64,000 nucleotides of DNA, taken from assembly GCF_900115555.1 (NCBI RefSeq), contig NZ_FOWX01000011.1:99649-163648 (forward strand). The letters run 5' to 3'. Position numbers and translations under genes: made by a program. A model generated the notes under the pieces. That model saw nothing but the letters and a program-made list of their open reading frames with translations, was not told the DNA's origin and did not search any database. The DNA is from Pseudomonas borbori (GTDB taxonomy: Bacteria; Pseudomonadota; Gammaproteobacteria; Pseudomonadales; Pseudomonadaceae). Of the stretch, positions 46,281-55,789 are shown one piece after another (position 1 is the stretch's first letter; each line of letters starts with the position of its first letter).

Positions 46281-48914
46281 ATGGTGATGTCGGCTTTGCC
46301 CCGCGATCAATACCGGGCGCTGGGGCTCTCCACTCTGGCCTTCACCCTGTGCTTCGCGGTCTGGACGATCTTTTCCATCCTCGGCCTGCAGCTCAAGGAA
46401 GACTTCGGCCTGAGCGATACCCAGCTCGGCCTGCTGATGGCCACGCCGGTGCTGACCGGCTCGATCTCGCGGCTGTTCCTCGGCGTCTGGACCGACCGCT
46501 ACGGCGGGCGCTGGGTATTCGGTCTGCTGATGCTGGTGTCCGCCCTGTGCGTCTGGCTGCTGAGCCTGGCCAGCAGCTACCCGATGCTGCTGCTCGCCGC
46601 CCTGGGCATCGGCCTGGCCGGGGGCGCCTTTATCGTCGGTGCCGCCTACACCTCGGCCTGGTTCGAGCAGGAACGCCAGGGCACGGTGCTGGGCATCTTC
46701 GGCGCCGGCAACGTCGGCGCCGCCATCACCAACCTGGCCGCGCCCTTTCTGTTGCTGGCCCTCGGCTGGCAAGGTGCGGCGCGGGTCTATGCCGTCGTGC
46801 TGGCGAGCATGGGCGTGGTCTTCCTGCTGCTGGCCCAGACCGACCCGCAGAGCCGCGCGCGCAAGGTCCCGCCGCCGTTGATGGAGCAACTGGCGCCGCT
46901 GGGCGAGCTGCGGGTCTGGCGTTTCTCGCTGTATTACTTCTTCGTCTTCGGCGCCTTCGTCGCCCTGGCGCTGTGGCTGCCGCACTACCTGATCGAGGTC
47001 TACGGCCTGAGCATCGCCGCCGCCGGCATGGTCGCGGCGGCGTACAGCATTCCCGCCTCGCTGTTCCGCATCCTCGGCGGCTGGCTGTCCGACCGCTATG
47101 GCGCGCGGCGGGTGATGTACTGGACGCTGGGCGCCTCGGTGGTCTGCACCTTCCTGCTCAGCTACCCGCCGACCCGCTACACGGTCAGCGGCGTGCGCGA
47201 CGAGATCAGCTTCTCCCTGGAGCTCGGGCTGGTCGGCTTCGTGCTGCTGACCATGGTGCTGGGCTTCTTCATGTCGCTGGGCAAGGCGGCGGTGTTCAAG
47301 CACATTCCGGCCTACTACCCCGGGCATGTCGGTGCGGTGGGCGGCGTGGTCGGCATGGTCGGCGGCCTGGGCGGTTTCTTCCTGCCGCTGACCTTCGGCA
47401 TGCTCAACGACGTGGTCGGTGTCTGGCAGAGTGCTTTCATGCTGCTGTTCCTGGTCTCCGCCGGCGCCCTGGCCTGGATGCACTACTCGATCCGCATGGC
47501 CGAGCGGGTGGAATGGGCGGCTCAGCAGGCAACCAGCGACCTGCCGGAACTCGCCACTCCGAGCGGCTTCGTGCTGCACGACTGGCGGCCGGAGGAGGCC
47601 GGCTTCTGGGCCACCGAGGGCAAGCGCATCGCCACGCGCAACCTGTGGATCTCGATCCCCAACCTGCTGCTCGGCTTCGCCATCTGGATGGTCTGGTCGG
47701 TGGTGGTGGCCAAGCTGCCGCTGGTGGGCTTCGACTACACGCCCAACCAGTTGTTCTGGCTGGCCGCGTTGCCCGGCCTGTCCGGGGCGACCTTGCGCAT
47801 CTTCTACAGTTTCATGGTGCCGATCTTCGGTGGCCGGCGCTGGACCGCGCTGTCCACCGGCTCGCTGCTGCTGCCGGCGCTGTGGATCGGCTTCGCCGTG
47901 CAGGACCCGCAAACACCTTACCTGGTCATGCTGATCCTCGCCCTGCTGTGCGGCCTGGGCGGCGGCAACTTCTCCTCGAGCATGGCGAACATTTCCTTCT
48001 TCTTCCCCAAGAGCGCCAAGGGCAGCGCCATGGGCCTCAACGCCGGGCTGGGCAACCTGGGCGTCAGCGCCATGCAGTTCCTGGTGCCGCTGGCGATTAC
48101 CGCCGGCGTCTTCGGCGCCCTGGGCGGCGAGCCCCGGCAGACCGCCACGGGACAGCAGCTGTGGCTGCAGAACGCCGGCTTCATCTGGGTGCCCCTCATC
48201 ATCGTCGCCACCCTGGCGGCCTGGTTCGGCATGAACGACATCGCCAGCGCCAAGTCGTCGATCAGGGAGCAACTGATCATCTTCAGGCGCAAGCACACCT
48301 GGCTGATGAGCGTGCTCTACACCGGCACCTTCGGCAGCTTCATCGGCTTCTCGGCGGCCTTCCCGCTGCTGGCCGGCAACCTGTTCCCTGAGGTGGACGT
48401 GCTCAGGTTCGCCTTCCTCGGCCCGCTGGTGGGGGCGCTGAGCCGGGCCTTCTCCGGCAGCCTGGCCGACCGCTTCGGCGGCGCCAGGGTCAGCCTCTGG
48501 GTCTTCGTGGCGATGGTGCTGTGCGTATTCGGCGTGCTGCTGTTCCTCGATATCCGCAATTTTTGGGGCTTCTTCGCCATGTTCCTGCTGCTGTTCTTCT
48601 TCTCCGGGGTCGGCAATGCCAGCACCACGCAGATGATCCCGGCGATCTTCCGCCAGCAGACCCCGCTGCTGAACCCGGGCCTGGCGCCCGCCGAACAGCA
48701 GCTGCAGAGCGACAAGGAGTCCGCCGCCGCGGTCGGCTTCATCTCGGCGGTGGCCGCCTACGGCGCCTTCTTCATTCCCAAGGCCTATGGCAGCGCCATC
48801 GCCCTGAGCGGCAGCGTCGCGCCGGCGCTGTACGGCTTCACCCTGTTCTACGGGGTCTGCATCGCCCTGACCTGGTTCTACTACACCCGCCGCAACGCGG
48901 AGGTGCCTTGCTGA
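46281..48914 (+). CDS. narK: Fused NarK1-NarK2 nitrate/nitrite transporter
   Basis: This 877-residue protein carries two complete MFS nitrate porters in one chain. Domain 1 spans about 1-410 (GVWTDRYGGRW and GFFMSLGKAAVFKHIPAYYPG). A linker follows, and domain 2 spans about 450-870 (NFSSSMANISFFFPKSAKGSAMGLNAGLGNLG holds the nitrate signature). The first domain is NarK1-like (nitrate/proton import) and the second NarK2-like (nitrate/nitrite exchange), as known for the Paracoccus fusion. P. aeruginosa has separate genes. A GGGAG site precedes the ATG. It heads the nar operon. Confidence 0.9.
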   Translation: MVMSALPRDQYRALGLSTLAFTLCFAVWTIFSILGLQLKEDFGLSDTQLGLLMATPVLTGSISRLFLGVWTDRYGGRWVFGLLMLVSALCVWLLSLASSYPMLLLAALGIGLAGGAFIVGAAYTSAWFEQERQGTVLGIFGAGNVGAAITNLAAPFLLLALGWQGAARVYAVVLASMGVVFLLLAQTDPQSRARKVPPPLMEQLAPLGELRVWRFSLYYFFVFGAFVALALWLPHYLIEVYGLSIAAAGMVAAAYSIPASLFRILGGWLSDRYGARRVMYWTLGASVVCTFLLSYPPTRYTVSGVRDEISFSLELGLVGFVLLTMVLGFFMSLGKAAVFKHIPAYYPGHVGAVGGVVGMVGGLGGFFLPLTFGMLNDVVGVWQSAFMLLFLVSAGALAWMHYSIRMAERVEWAAQQATSDLPELATPSGFVLHDWRPEEAGFWATEGKRIATRNLWISIPNLLLGFAIWMVWSVVVAKLPLVGFDYTPNQLFWLAALPGLSGATLRIFYSFMVPIFGGRRWTALSTGSLLLPALWIGFAVQDPQTPYLVMLILALLCGLGGGNFSSSMANISFFFPKSAKGSAMGLNAGLGNLGVSAMQFLVPLAITAGVFGALGGEPRQTATGQQLWLQNAGFIWVPLIIVATLAAWFGMNDIASAKSSIREQLIIFRRKHTWLMSVLYTGTFGSFIGFSAAFPLLAGNLFPEVDVLRFAFLGPLVGALSRAFSGSLADRFGGARVSLWVFVAMVLCVFGVLLFLDIRNFWGFFAMFLLLFFFSGVGNASTTQMIPAIFRQQTPLLNPGLAPAEQQLQSDKESAAAVGFISAVAAYGAFFIPKAYGSAIALSGSVAPALYGFTLFYGVCIALTWFYYTRRNAEVPC

Positions 48915-48967
48915 CGTGACCGCCAACGCCGGGGTCGCCTGATGCCCCGTTCACAAGGAGAAAAACA

Positions 48968-51900
48968 ATGAGTCACTTTATCGACCGCCTCAGATACCTG
49001 GTCAAGCGCCCGCCGGATTTCGCCGGCGGCCATGGCGAGACGCGCGACGAGAGCCGCGACTGGGAAGACGGCTACCGCCAGCGCTGGCAGTACGACAAGA
49101 TCGCCCGCTCCACCCACGGGGTGAACTGCACCGGCTCCTGCAGCTGGAAGATCTACGTCAAGAATGGTCTGGTGACCTGGGAAACCCAGCAGACCGACTA
49201 TCCGCGGACCCGGCCCGACCTGCCCAACCACGAACCGCGCGGCTGTCCGCGCGGCGCCAGTTACTCCTGGTACCTGTACAGCGCCAACCGCCTCAAGTAC
49301 CCGCTGATTCGCAAGCCGCTGATGCAGATCTGGCGCGCCGCGCTGCAGCAGCACCAGGATCCGGTGGAGGCCTGGGCCAGCATCGTCGAGGACCCGGCCA
49401 AGACCAGGCAGTACAAGCACGACCGCGGCCTGGGCGGCTTCGTGCGCGCCGACTGGGACGAGATGCAGACGCTGATCGCCGCGGCCAACGTCTACACCGC
49501 CAAGCAGTACGGCCCGGACCGCATCGCCGGCTTCTCGCCGATTCCGGCCATGTCGATGGTTTCCTACGCTTCCGGCACCCGCTACCTGTCGTTGATCGGC
49601 GGCGTGTGCCTGTCCTTCTACGACTGGTACTGCGACCTGCCGCCCTCCAGCCCGCAGACCTGGGGCGAGCAGACCGACGTGCCGGAATCGGCCGACTGGT
49701 ACAACTCCAACTACATCATCGCCTGGGGCTCCAACGTGCCGCAGACGCGCAGCCCGGACGCGCACTTCTTTACCGAGGTGCGCTACAAGGGCACCAAGAC
49801 GGTGGCCATCACCCCGGACTACGCGGAGGTTTCCAAGCTCTGCGACGAGTGGCTCAGCCCCAAGCAGGGCACCGACTCGGCTCTGGCCATCGCCATGGGC
49901 CATGTGATCTTCAAGGAATTCCACCTGGAGCAACCCAGCGCCTACTTCACCGACTACGTGCGGCGTTACACCGATATGCCGATCCTGGTGGAACTGGAAA
50001 GCCGTGCCGACGGCAGCCTGGTGCCCGGCAAGCAGCTGCGCGCCAGCGATTTCGCCGCCAACCTGGGCCAGGACAACAACCCGGCCTGGAAGACCGTGGC
50101 CTGGGACGAAACCGGCGAGCGGTTGGTGGTGCCGCGCGGCTCCATCGGTTTCCGCTGGGGCGAGGAGGGCCGCTGGAACCTGGAACCGCTGGACGGCGAG
50201 GGCCGGGAGGTGTCCCTGGCGCTGTCGCTGCTCGGTCGCCACGACGAGGTGGCGCGGGTCGGTTTTCCCTATTTCGGCGGCATCGAGCATCTCCATTTCC
50301 CGCACCTGAAGGTACGCGACGTGCTCTACCACCACCTGCCGGCCAAGCGCCTGCAACTGGCCGACGGCCGCCAGGTGCTGGCGGTGACGGTGTTCGACCT
50401 GCTGGCCGCCAACCATGGCATCGACCGCGGCCTGCAGGCCACGGTCGGCGGCAGCGGCGAGGACGACGGCGCCAGCGGCTACGAGCAGCTCAAACCCTAT
50501 ACCCCGGCCTGGCAGGAGACCATCACCGGGGTGCCCGCCGCCCAGCTGATTCGCCTGGCCCGGGAGTTCGCCAGCAACGCGGACAAGACCCGCGGGCGCT
50601 CGATGATCATCGTCGGCGCCGGGGTCAACCACTGGTACCACATGGACATGACCTACCGCGGCCTGATCAACCTGCTGATCATGTGCGGCTGCGTCGGCCA
50701 GAGCGGCGGCGGCTGGTCGCACTATGTCGGCCAGGAGAAGCTGCGCCCGCAGACCGGCTGGACGCCGCTGGCCTTCGCCCTCGACTGGCACCGCCCGCCC
50801 CGCCACATGAACGGCACCTCGTTCTTCTACAACCACTCCAGCCAGTGGCGTTTCGAGAAGCTCAAGGTCAGCGAGATCCTCTCGCCGCTGGCGCCACCGG
50901 AGAAGTACCGCGGCAGCCTGATCGACTTCAACGTGCGCGCCGAACGCATGGGCTGGCTGCCTTCGGCGCCGCAGTTCGACCGCAACCCGCTGCGCCTGGC
51001 TGCCGAGGCCAAGGCCGCTGGCAAGAGCAGCGCCGATTATGTGGTCGAGCAACTGAAGAGCGGGGCCCTGCGCTTCGCCGCCGAGGACCCGGACAATCCG
51101 CGCAACTTCCCGCGCAACCTGTTCGTCTGGCGCTCCAACCTGCTGGGCAGCTCCGGCAAGGGCCACGAATACATGCTGCGCTACCTGCTCGGCACCCGCC
51201 ACGACCTGCTCGGCAACGACCTGGGCAAGACCGGCGAGGCCAAGCCTGAGGAGGTGGTCTGGCGCGACGAGCCAGCCGAAGGCAAGCTCGACCTGCTGGT
51301 GACCCTGGACTTCCGCATGTCCACCACCTGCCTGTATTCCGACATCGTGCTGCCGACCGCCACCTGGTACGAGAAGGACGACCTCAACACCTCGGACATG
51401 CACCCCTTCATCCACCCGCTGACCGCCGCCACCGACCCGGCCTGGGAGGCGCGCAGCGACTGGGACATCTACGACGGCATCGCCAAGGCCTTCGCCCGGG
51501 TCTGTGTCGGCCACCTGGGCGAGGAGACCGACCTGGTCAGCCTGCCGCTGCAACACGACAGCCCCGCCGAGCTGGCCCAGCCCGAGGTGCGCGACTGGAA
51601 GCGCGGCGAGTGCGAGCCGATTCCCGGCAAGACCATGCCGGCGCTGATCGAGGTCAAGCGCAACTACCCGCAAACCTACGAGCGCTTCAGCTCGGTGGGG
51701 CCGCTGCTGGAGACCATCGGCAACGGCGGCAAGGGCATCGCCTGGAACACCGAGGCAGAGGTCGAGCTGCTCGGCAAGCTCAACTACCGCAAGCTGGAGG
51801 GCTCGGCCAAGGGTCGGCCGCGCATCGCCTCGGCGCTGGATGCGGCCGAGATGATCCTCACCCTGGCGCCGGAAACCAACGGCCAGGTGGCGGTCAAGGC

Positions 51901-52738
51901 CTGGGCGGCACTGTCGAAGATCACCGGCCGCGACCACACTCATCTGGCGCTGCCCAAGGAGGACGAGAAGATCCGCTTCCGCGACCTGGTCGCCCAGCCG
52001 CGCAAGATCATCTCCAGCCCGACCTGGTCGGGTCTGGAAGACGAGCACGTGTCCTACAACGCCTGCTACACCAACGTCCACGAGCTGATTCCCTGGCGTA
52101 CCCTCAGCGGCCGCCAGCAGCTGTACCAGGATCACCCCTGGATGCGCGACTTCGGCGAGAGCCTGATGGTCTACCGCCCGCCGATCGACACCAAAGCGCC
52201 GGCCAGCGTTGCCGATCACAAGGCCATCGGCAACGGCAACCCGGAAATCCTCCTCAACTGGATCACCCCGCACCAGAAATGGGGCATCCACTCCACCTAC
52301 AGCGACAACCTGCTGATGCAGACCCTGTCGCGCGGCGGGCCCATCGTCTGGCTGTCGGAAACCGACGCCCAGAGCATCGGCGTCGAGGACAACGACTGGA
52401 TCGAGCTGTACAACGCCAACGGCGCGGTCGCCGCGCGGGCGGTGGTCAGCCAGCGGGTCAAGGTCGGCATGGTGATGATGTACCACGCCCAGGAGCGCAT
52501 CCTCAACACCCCCGGCAGCGAGGTCTCCGGCACCCGCGGCGGCATCCACAACTCGGTGACGCGGGTCTGCCCCAAGCCCACCCACATGATCGGCGGCTAC
52601 GCGCAGCTGTCCTACGGCTTCAACTATTACGGCACCGTCGGTTCCAACCGCGACGAGTTCGTCATCGTGCGCAAGATGAAGCACATTGACTGGCTGGATG
52701 GTGAAGGCAACGACTACTCGCAGGAGGCCGTGAAATGA
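48968..52738 (+). CDS. narG: Respiratory nitrate reductase alpha subunit NarG
   Basis: This 1256-residue molybdopterin enzyme reduces nitrate to nitrite on the cytoplasmic face of the inner membrane during anaerobic growth. The N-terminal FS0 cluster motif HGVNCTGSCSWKIYVKNG is near residue 49. The Mo-ligand Asp region CDLPPSSPQTWGEQTDVPES is near 220. The C-terminal cofactor segments TRGGIHNSVTRVCPKPTHMIGG are present. AAGGAG lies before the ATG. It overlaps narH by 4 bp. The length is normal. Confidence 0.97.
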   Translation: MSHFIDRLRYLVKRPPDFAGGHGETRDESRDWEDGYRQRWQYDKIARSTHGVNCTGSCSWKIYVKNGLVTWETQQTDYPRTRPDLPNHEPRGCPRGASYSWYLYSANRLKYPLIRKPLMQIWRAALQQHQDPVEAWASIVEDPAKTRQYKHDRGLGGFVRADWDEMQTLIAAANVYTAKQYGPDRIAGFSPIPAMSMVSYASGTRYLSLIGGVCLSFYDWYCDLPPSSPQTWGEQTDVPESADWYNSNYIIAWGSNVPQTRSPDAHFFTEVRYKGTKTVAITPDYAEVSKLCDEWLSPKQGTDSALAIAMGHVIFKEFHLEQPSAYFTDYVRRYTDMPILVELESRADGSLVPGKQLRASDFAANLGQDNNPAWKTVAWDETGERLVVPRGSIGFRWGEEGRWNLEPLDGEGREVSLALSLLGRHDEVARVGFPYFGGIEHLHFPHLKVRDVLYHHLPAKRLQLADGRQVLAVTVFDLLAANHGIDRGLQATVGGSGEDDGASGYEQLKPYTPAWQETITGVPAAQLIRLAREFASNADKTRGRSMIIVGAGVNHWYHMDMTYRGLINLLIMCGCVGQSGGGWSHYVGQEKLRPQTGWTPLAFALDWHRPPRHMNGTSFFYNHSSQWRFEKLKVSEILSPLAPPEKYRGSLIDFNVRAERMGWLPSAPQFDRNPLRLAAEAKAAGKSSADYVVEQLKSGALRFAAEDPDNPRNFPRNLFVWRSNLLGSSGKGHEYMLRYLLGTRHDLLGNDLGKTGEAKPEEVVWRDEPAEGKLDLLVTLDFRMSTTCLYSDIVLPTATWYEKDDLNTSDMHPFIHPLTAATDPAWEARSDWDIYDGIAKAFARVCVGHLGEETDLVSLPLQHDSPAELAQPEVRDWKRGECEPIPGKTMPALIEVKRNYPQTYERFSSVGPLLETIGNGGKGIAWNTEAEVELLGKLNYRKLEGSAKGRPRIASALDAAEMILTLAPETNGQVAVKAWAALSKITGRDHTHLALPKEDEKIRFRDLVAQPRKIISSPTWSGLEDEHVSYNACYTNVHELIPWRTLSGRQQLYQDHPWMRDFGESLMVYRPPIDTKAPASVADHKAIGNGNPEILLNWITPHQKWGIHSTYSDNLLMQTLSRGGPIVWLSETDAQSIGVEDNDWIELYNANGAVAARAVVSQRVKVGMVMMYHAQERILNTPGSEVSGTRGGIHNSVTRVCPKPTHMIGGYAQLSYGFNYYGTVGSNRDEFVIVRKMKHIDWLDGEGNDYSQEAVK

Positions 52739-54291
52739 AGATCCGCTCGCAAGTCGGCATGGTCATGAACCTGGACAAATGCATCGGTTGCCACACCTGT
52801 TCGGTGACCTGCAAGAACGTCTGGACCAGCCGCGAAGGTATCGAATACGCCTGGTACAACAACGTCGAAACCAAGCCCGGGATCGGCTACCCCAAGGAGT
52901 GGGCCAACCAGAAGAAATGGCGCGGCGGCTGGGTGCGCAATGCCGACGGCTCGATCAACCCGCGCATCGGCGGCAAGTGGCGGGTGCTGGCGAACATCTT
53001 CGCCAACCCCGACCTGCCGGAGATCGACGACTACTACGAACCCTTTACCTTCGACTATCAGAATCTGCACACCGCCAAGGGCGGCGAGCACCAGCCGGTG
53101 GCGCGGCCGCGTTCGGTGATCTCCGGGCAGCGGATGAAGAAGATCGAATGGGGGCCGAACTGGGAGGAAATCCTCGGCACCGAGTTCGCCAAGCGGCGCA
53201 AGGACGTCAACTTCGAGCAGATCGAAGCGGACATCTACGGTCAGTTCGAAAACACCTTCATGATGTACCTGCCGCGCCTGTGCGAGCACTGCCTGAACCC
53301 GAGCTGCGTGGCGTCCTGCCCGAGCGGGGCGATCTACAAGCGCGAAGAAGATGGCATCGTCCTGATCGACCAGGACAAGTGCCGCGGCTGGCGCATGTGC
53401 ATCTCCGGCTGTCCGTACAAGAAGATCTACTTCAACTGGAAGAGCGGCAAGTCGGAGAAGTGCATCTTCTGCTACCCGCGCATCGAGTCGGGCCAGCCGA
53501 CGGTCTGTTCCGAGACCTGCGTGGGGCGCATCCGCTACCTCGGTGTGCTGCTCTACGATGCCGACCGTATCGCCGAGGTGGCCGCCGCGGCGGACGAGCG
53601 CGACCTCTACCATCGCCAGTGCGAGATCTTCCTCGACCCCAACGATCCGGCGGTCATCGCCCAGGCGCGCAAGGACGGCGTGCCCGACAACGTGATAAGC
53701 GCGGCCCAGGCCTCGCCGGTGTACAAGCTGGCCATGGACTGGAAGCTGGCGCTGCCGCTGCACCCGGAGTTCCGCACCCTGCCGATGGTCTGGTACGTGC
53801 CGCCGCTGTCGCCGATCCAGTCCGCCGCCGAGGCCGGGCACATCGAGTTCGACGGCGTGCTGCCGAAGATCGAATCGCTGCGCATCCCGGTGCGCTACCT
53901 GGCCAACATGCTCACCGCCGGCGAAGAGGAGCCGGTGATCCTCGCCCTCAAGCGCCTGATGGCGATGCGCGTGTACATGCGCGGCAAGCACGTGGACGGC
54001 AGCCTCGACACCCGGGTGCTGGATCAGGTCGGCCTCAGCCAGAACCAGGTCGAGGAGATGTACCGCTACCTGGCCATCGCCAATTACGAGGACCGCTTCG
54101 TGATCCCCACCGGCCACCGTGAAATGGCCCGCGATGCCTACCCCGAGCGCAACGGCTGCGGCTTCAGCTTCGGCAACGGCTGCCAGGGCGGCAACAACCA
54201 GACCAGCCTGTTCGGCGGCCGCAAGCAGACCACCACCCTGGTCAAACCGGTGGAAAGCTTCGACCCGCTGGAGGACATGCGCCATGACTAG
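52735..54291 (+). CDS. narH: Respiratory nitrate reductase beta subunit NarH
   Basis: This 518-residue iron-sulfur protein passes electrons from NarI haem to NarG. Four cysteine clusters are visible. The first is CIGCHTCSVTCKN near residue 16; CEHCLNPSCVASCPSG and CRGWRMCISGCPYKK follow, where Trp replaces one Cys as in the [3Fe-4S] cluster. The fourth includes CIFCYPRIESGQPTVCSETC. The start overlaps the narG stop (ATGA). Confidence 0.97.
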   Translation: MKIRSQVGMVMNLDKCIGCHTCSVTCKNVWTSREGIEYAWYNNVETKPGIGYPKEWANQKKWRGGWVRNADGSINPRIGGKWRVLANIFANPDLPEIDDYYEPFTFDYQNLHTAKGGEHQPVARPRSVISGQRMKKIEWGPNWEEILGTEFAKRRKDVNFEQIEADIYGQFENTFMMYLPRLCEHCLNPSCVASCPSGAIYKREEDGIVLIDQDKCRGWRMCISGCPYKKIYFNWKSGKSEKCIFCYPRIESGQPTVCSETCVGRIRYLGVLLYDADRIAEVAAAADERDLYHRQCEIFLDPNDPAVIAQARKDGVPDNVISAAQASPVYKLAMDWKLALPLHPEFRTLPMVWYVPPLSPIQSAAEAGHIEFDGVLPKIESLRIPVRYLANMLTAGEEEPVILALKRLMAMRVYMRGKHVDGSLDTRVLDQVGLSQNQVEEMYRYLAIANYEDRFVIPTGHREMARDAYPERNGCGFSFGNGCQGGNNQTSLFGGRKQTTTLVKPVESFDPLEDMRHD

Positions 54292-55054
54292 TCCGGCCAC
54301 CGAGCAAACCATGGGCTTGCGCAGCCTGCGGGCGCTGGCACGCCTGCTCGACTATCCGAGCGCCGAGCTGCAGGCGGCCGCCGCCGAACTGGCTGCCATC
54401 CTGCAGGCCGAAACGCGCCTGGATGCCCGGCTGCGGGCGCGCTTCGGCGTCTGGTGCCGGAGCCTGGCCGCGACCGAGCTGCTCGATCTGCAGGCCGGCT
54501 ATGTCGAGCTGTTCGACCGTGGGCGTTCCACCTCGCTGTTGCTGTTCGAGCATGTGCACGGCGAATCCCGCGCCCGTGGCCAGGCGATGGTCGATCTGCT
54601 CGCCGAGTACCAGGCCGCCGGCTTCCAGCTCGACGCCCGCGAGCTGCCGGACTACCTGCCGCTGTTCCTCGAGTACCTGTCGACCCGCGGCGACGACGAA
54701 GTCGGCCGTTGGCTGGGCGAGATCAGCCATATCCTCGCCCTGCTCACCGCGCGCCTGGAGGCCCGTGACGCCAACTATGCCCTGGTGCCCCAGGCGCTGC
54801 TGGCGCTGATCGGCGCCACCGGGCAGATCGACCAGCACCGCCCGACGGTTGCCGAGGAGCAACCGGATCACACCCCGCAGGCGCTGGATGCGATCTGGGA
54901 AGAGGAGGTGGTGCGTTTCTCTGCCGAATCCGACCAGGACTGCGCGCTGCAATCCGCCGAGGGCCGGCGCCTGGCCGAACGTAAATACGAGCCGGTGCCC
55001 CAGGTCATCACCCTAATGCCGTCCACCCCGTCGTCGCTGACGGACAGCCAATGA
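54284..55054 (+). CDS. narJ: Nitrate reductase molybdenum cofactor assembly chaperone NarJ
   Basis: This 256-residue chaperone is needed for insertion of molybdopterin and Fe-S centres into NarGH. It has the TorD/DmsD-type helical pattern: LARLLDYPSAELQ at the start, LFEHVHGESRARGQAMVDLLAEYQAAGF centrally, and LPDYLPLFLEYLS. The ATG at 54284 overlaps the narH stop by 8 bp, with GGAGG upstream. It is not part of the final enzyme. Confidence 0.93.
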   Translation: MTSPATEQTMGLRSLRALARLLDYPSAELQAAAAELAAILQAETRLDARLRARFGVWCRSLAATELLDLQAGYVELFDRGRSTSLLLFEHVHGESRARGQAMVDLLAEYQAAGFQLDARELPDYLPLFLEYLSTRGDDEVGRWLGEISHILALLTARLEARDANYALVPQALLALIGATGQIDQHRPTVAEEQPDHTPQALDAIWEEEVVRFSAESDQDCALQSAEGRRLAERKYEPVPQVITLMPSTPSSLTDSQ

Positions 55055-55067
55055 ACGGAGACCCGCC

Positions 55068-55751
55068 ATGTTCTTCGAATACCTGCAGCACCTGATCTAC
55101 GGCTATTACCCCTACCTGGCCGGCACCGTGTTCCTGGTCGGCAGCCTGTTGCGCTTCGACCACGGCCAATATACCTGGAAGGCCCACTCCAGCCAGATCC
55201 TGGCGAAGAAGAACATGCGGCTGGCCAGCAACCTGTTCCATGTCGGCATCCTGGTGATCTTCTTCGGCCACCTGTTCGGCATGCTGACGCCGCACTGGGT
55301 CTACGCCCCCTTCATCTCCGCCGGCAACAAGCAGCTGCTGGCGATCATCATCGGCGGCCTCGCCGGGGCCATGTGCATCATCGGCGGCGCCATGTTGCTG
55401 TATCGGCGCCTGACCAACCCCAGGGTCAAGGCCTCCTCCGCGACCATGGACAACCTGATTCTCGCCCTGATCCTGTTCCAGGCCTGCCTGGGCATGATCA
55501 CCATCATCTTTTCCCTCGGCCACCTGGAAGGCGACGTGATGCTCACCCTGGCCTCCTGGGCGCAGGCCATCGTGTTCTTCAGCGGCGGCGCGGCCAACTA
55601 TCTCGAGGAGGTCTCGTGGATCTACAAGGTCCATATCTTCGTCGGCCTGACCATCATCCTGCTGTTTCCCTTCAGCCGCCTGGTGCACATCTGGAGCATC
55701 CCGCTGGGCTATCTGGGGCGCAATTACCAGATCGTGCGCAAGCGCGGCTAA
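55068..55751 (+). CDS. narI: Respiratory nitrate reductase gamma subunit NarI
   Basis: This 227-residue membrane cytochrome b has five helices and takes electrons from quinol. The haem histidines are likely those of HVGILVIFFGHLFGML near residues 64-73 and of KVHIFVGL and RLVHIWS near the end. The C-terminus (GYLGRNYQIVRKR) is the usual NarG/H docking tail. It lies 13 bp after narJ. Confidence 0.95.
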   Translation: MFFEYLQHLIYGYYPYLAGTVFLVGSLLRFDHGQYTWKAHSSQILAKKNMRLASNLFHVGILVIFFGHLFGMLTPHWVYAPFISAGNKQLLAIIIGGLAGAMCIIGGAMLLYRRLTNPRVKASSATMDNLILALILFQACLGMITIIFSLGHLEGDVMLTLASWAQAIVFFSGGAANYLEEVSWIYKVHIFVGLTIILLFPFSRLVHIWSIPLGYLGRNYQIVRKRG

Positions 55752-55789
55752 GGGCGACAGATCTAGCAAACCGTTCAGGAGGTCGTGCC

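Noticed and set aside
45984..48926. Antisense open frame of 980 residues opposite narK
   Set aside because: It is a shadow of narK caused by extreme GC bias at third codon positions. The residue mix (Gln, Ala, Gly, Arg, His rich) is not protein-like and no domains are seen.
48881..52684. Antisense open frame of 1267 residues opposite narG
   Set aside because: Same cause. narG on the plus strand is complete with all cluster and cofactor motifs.
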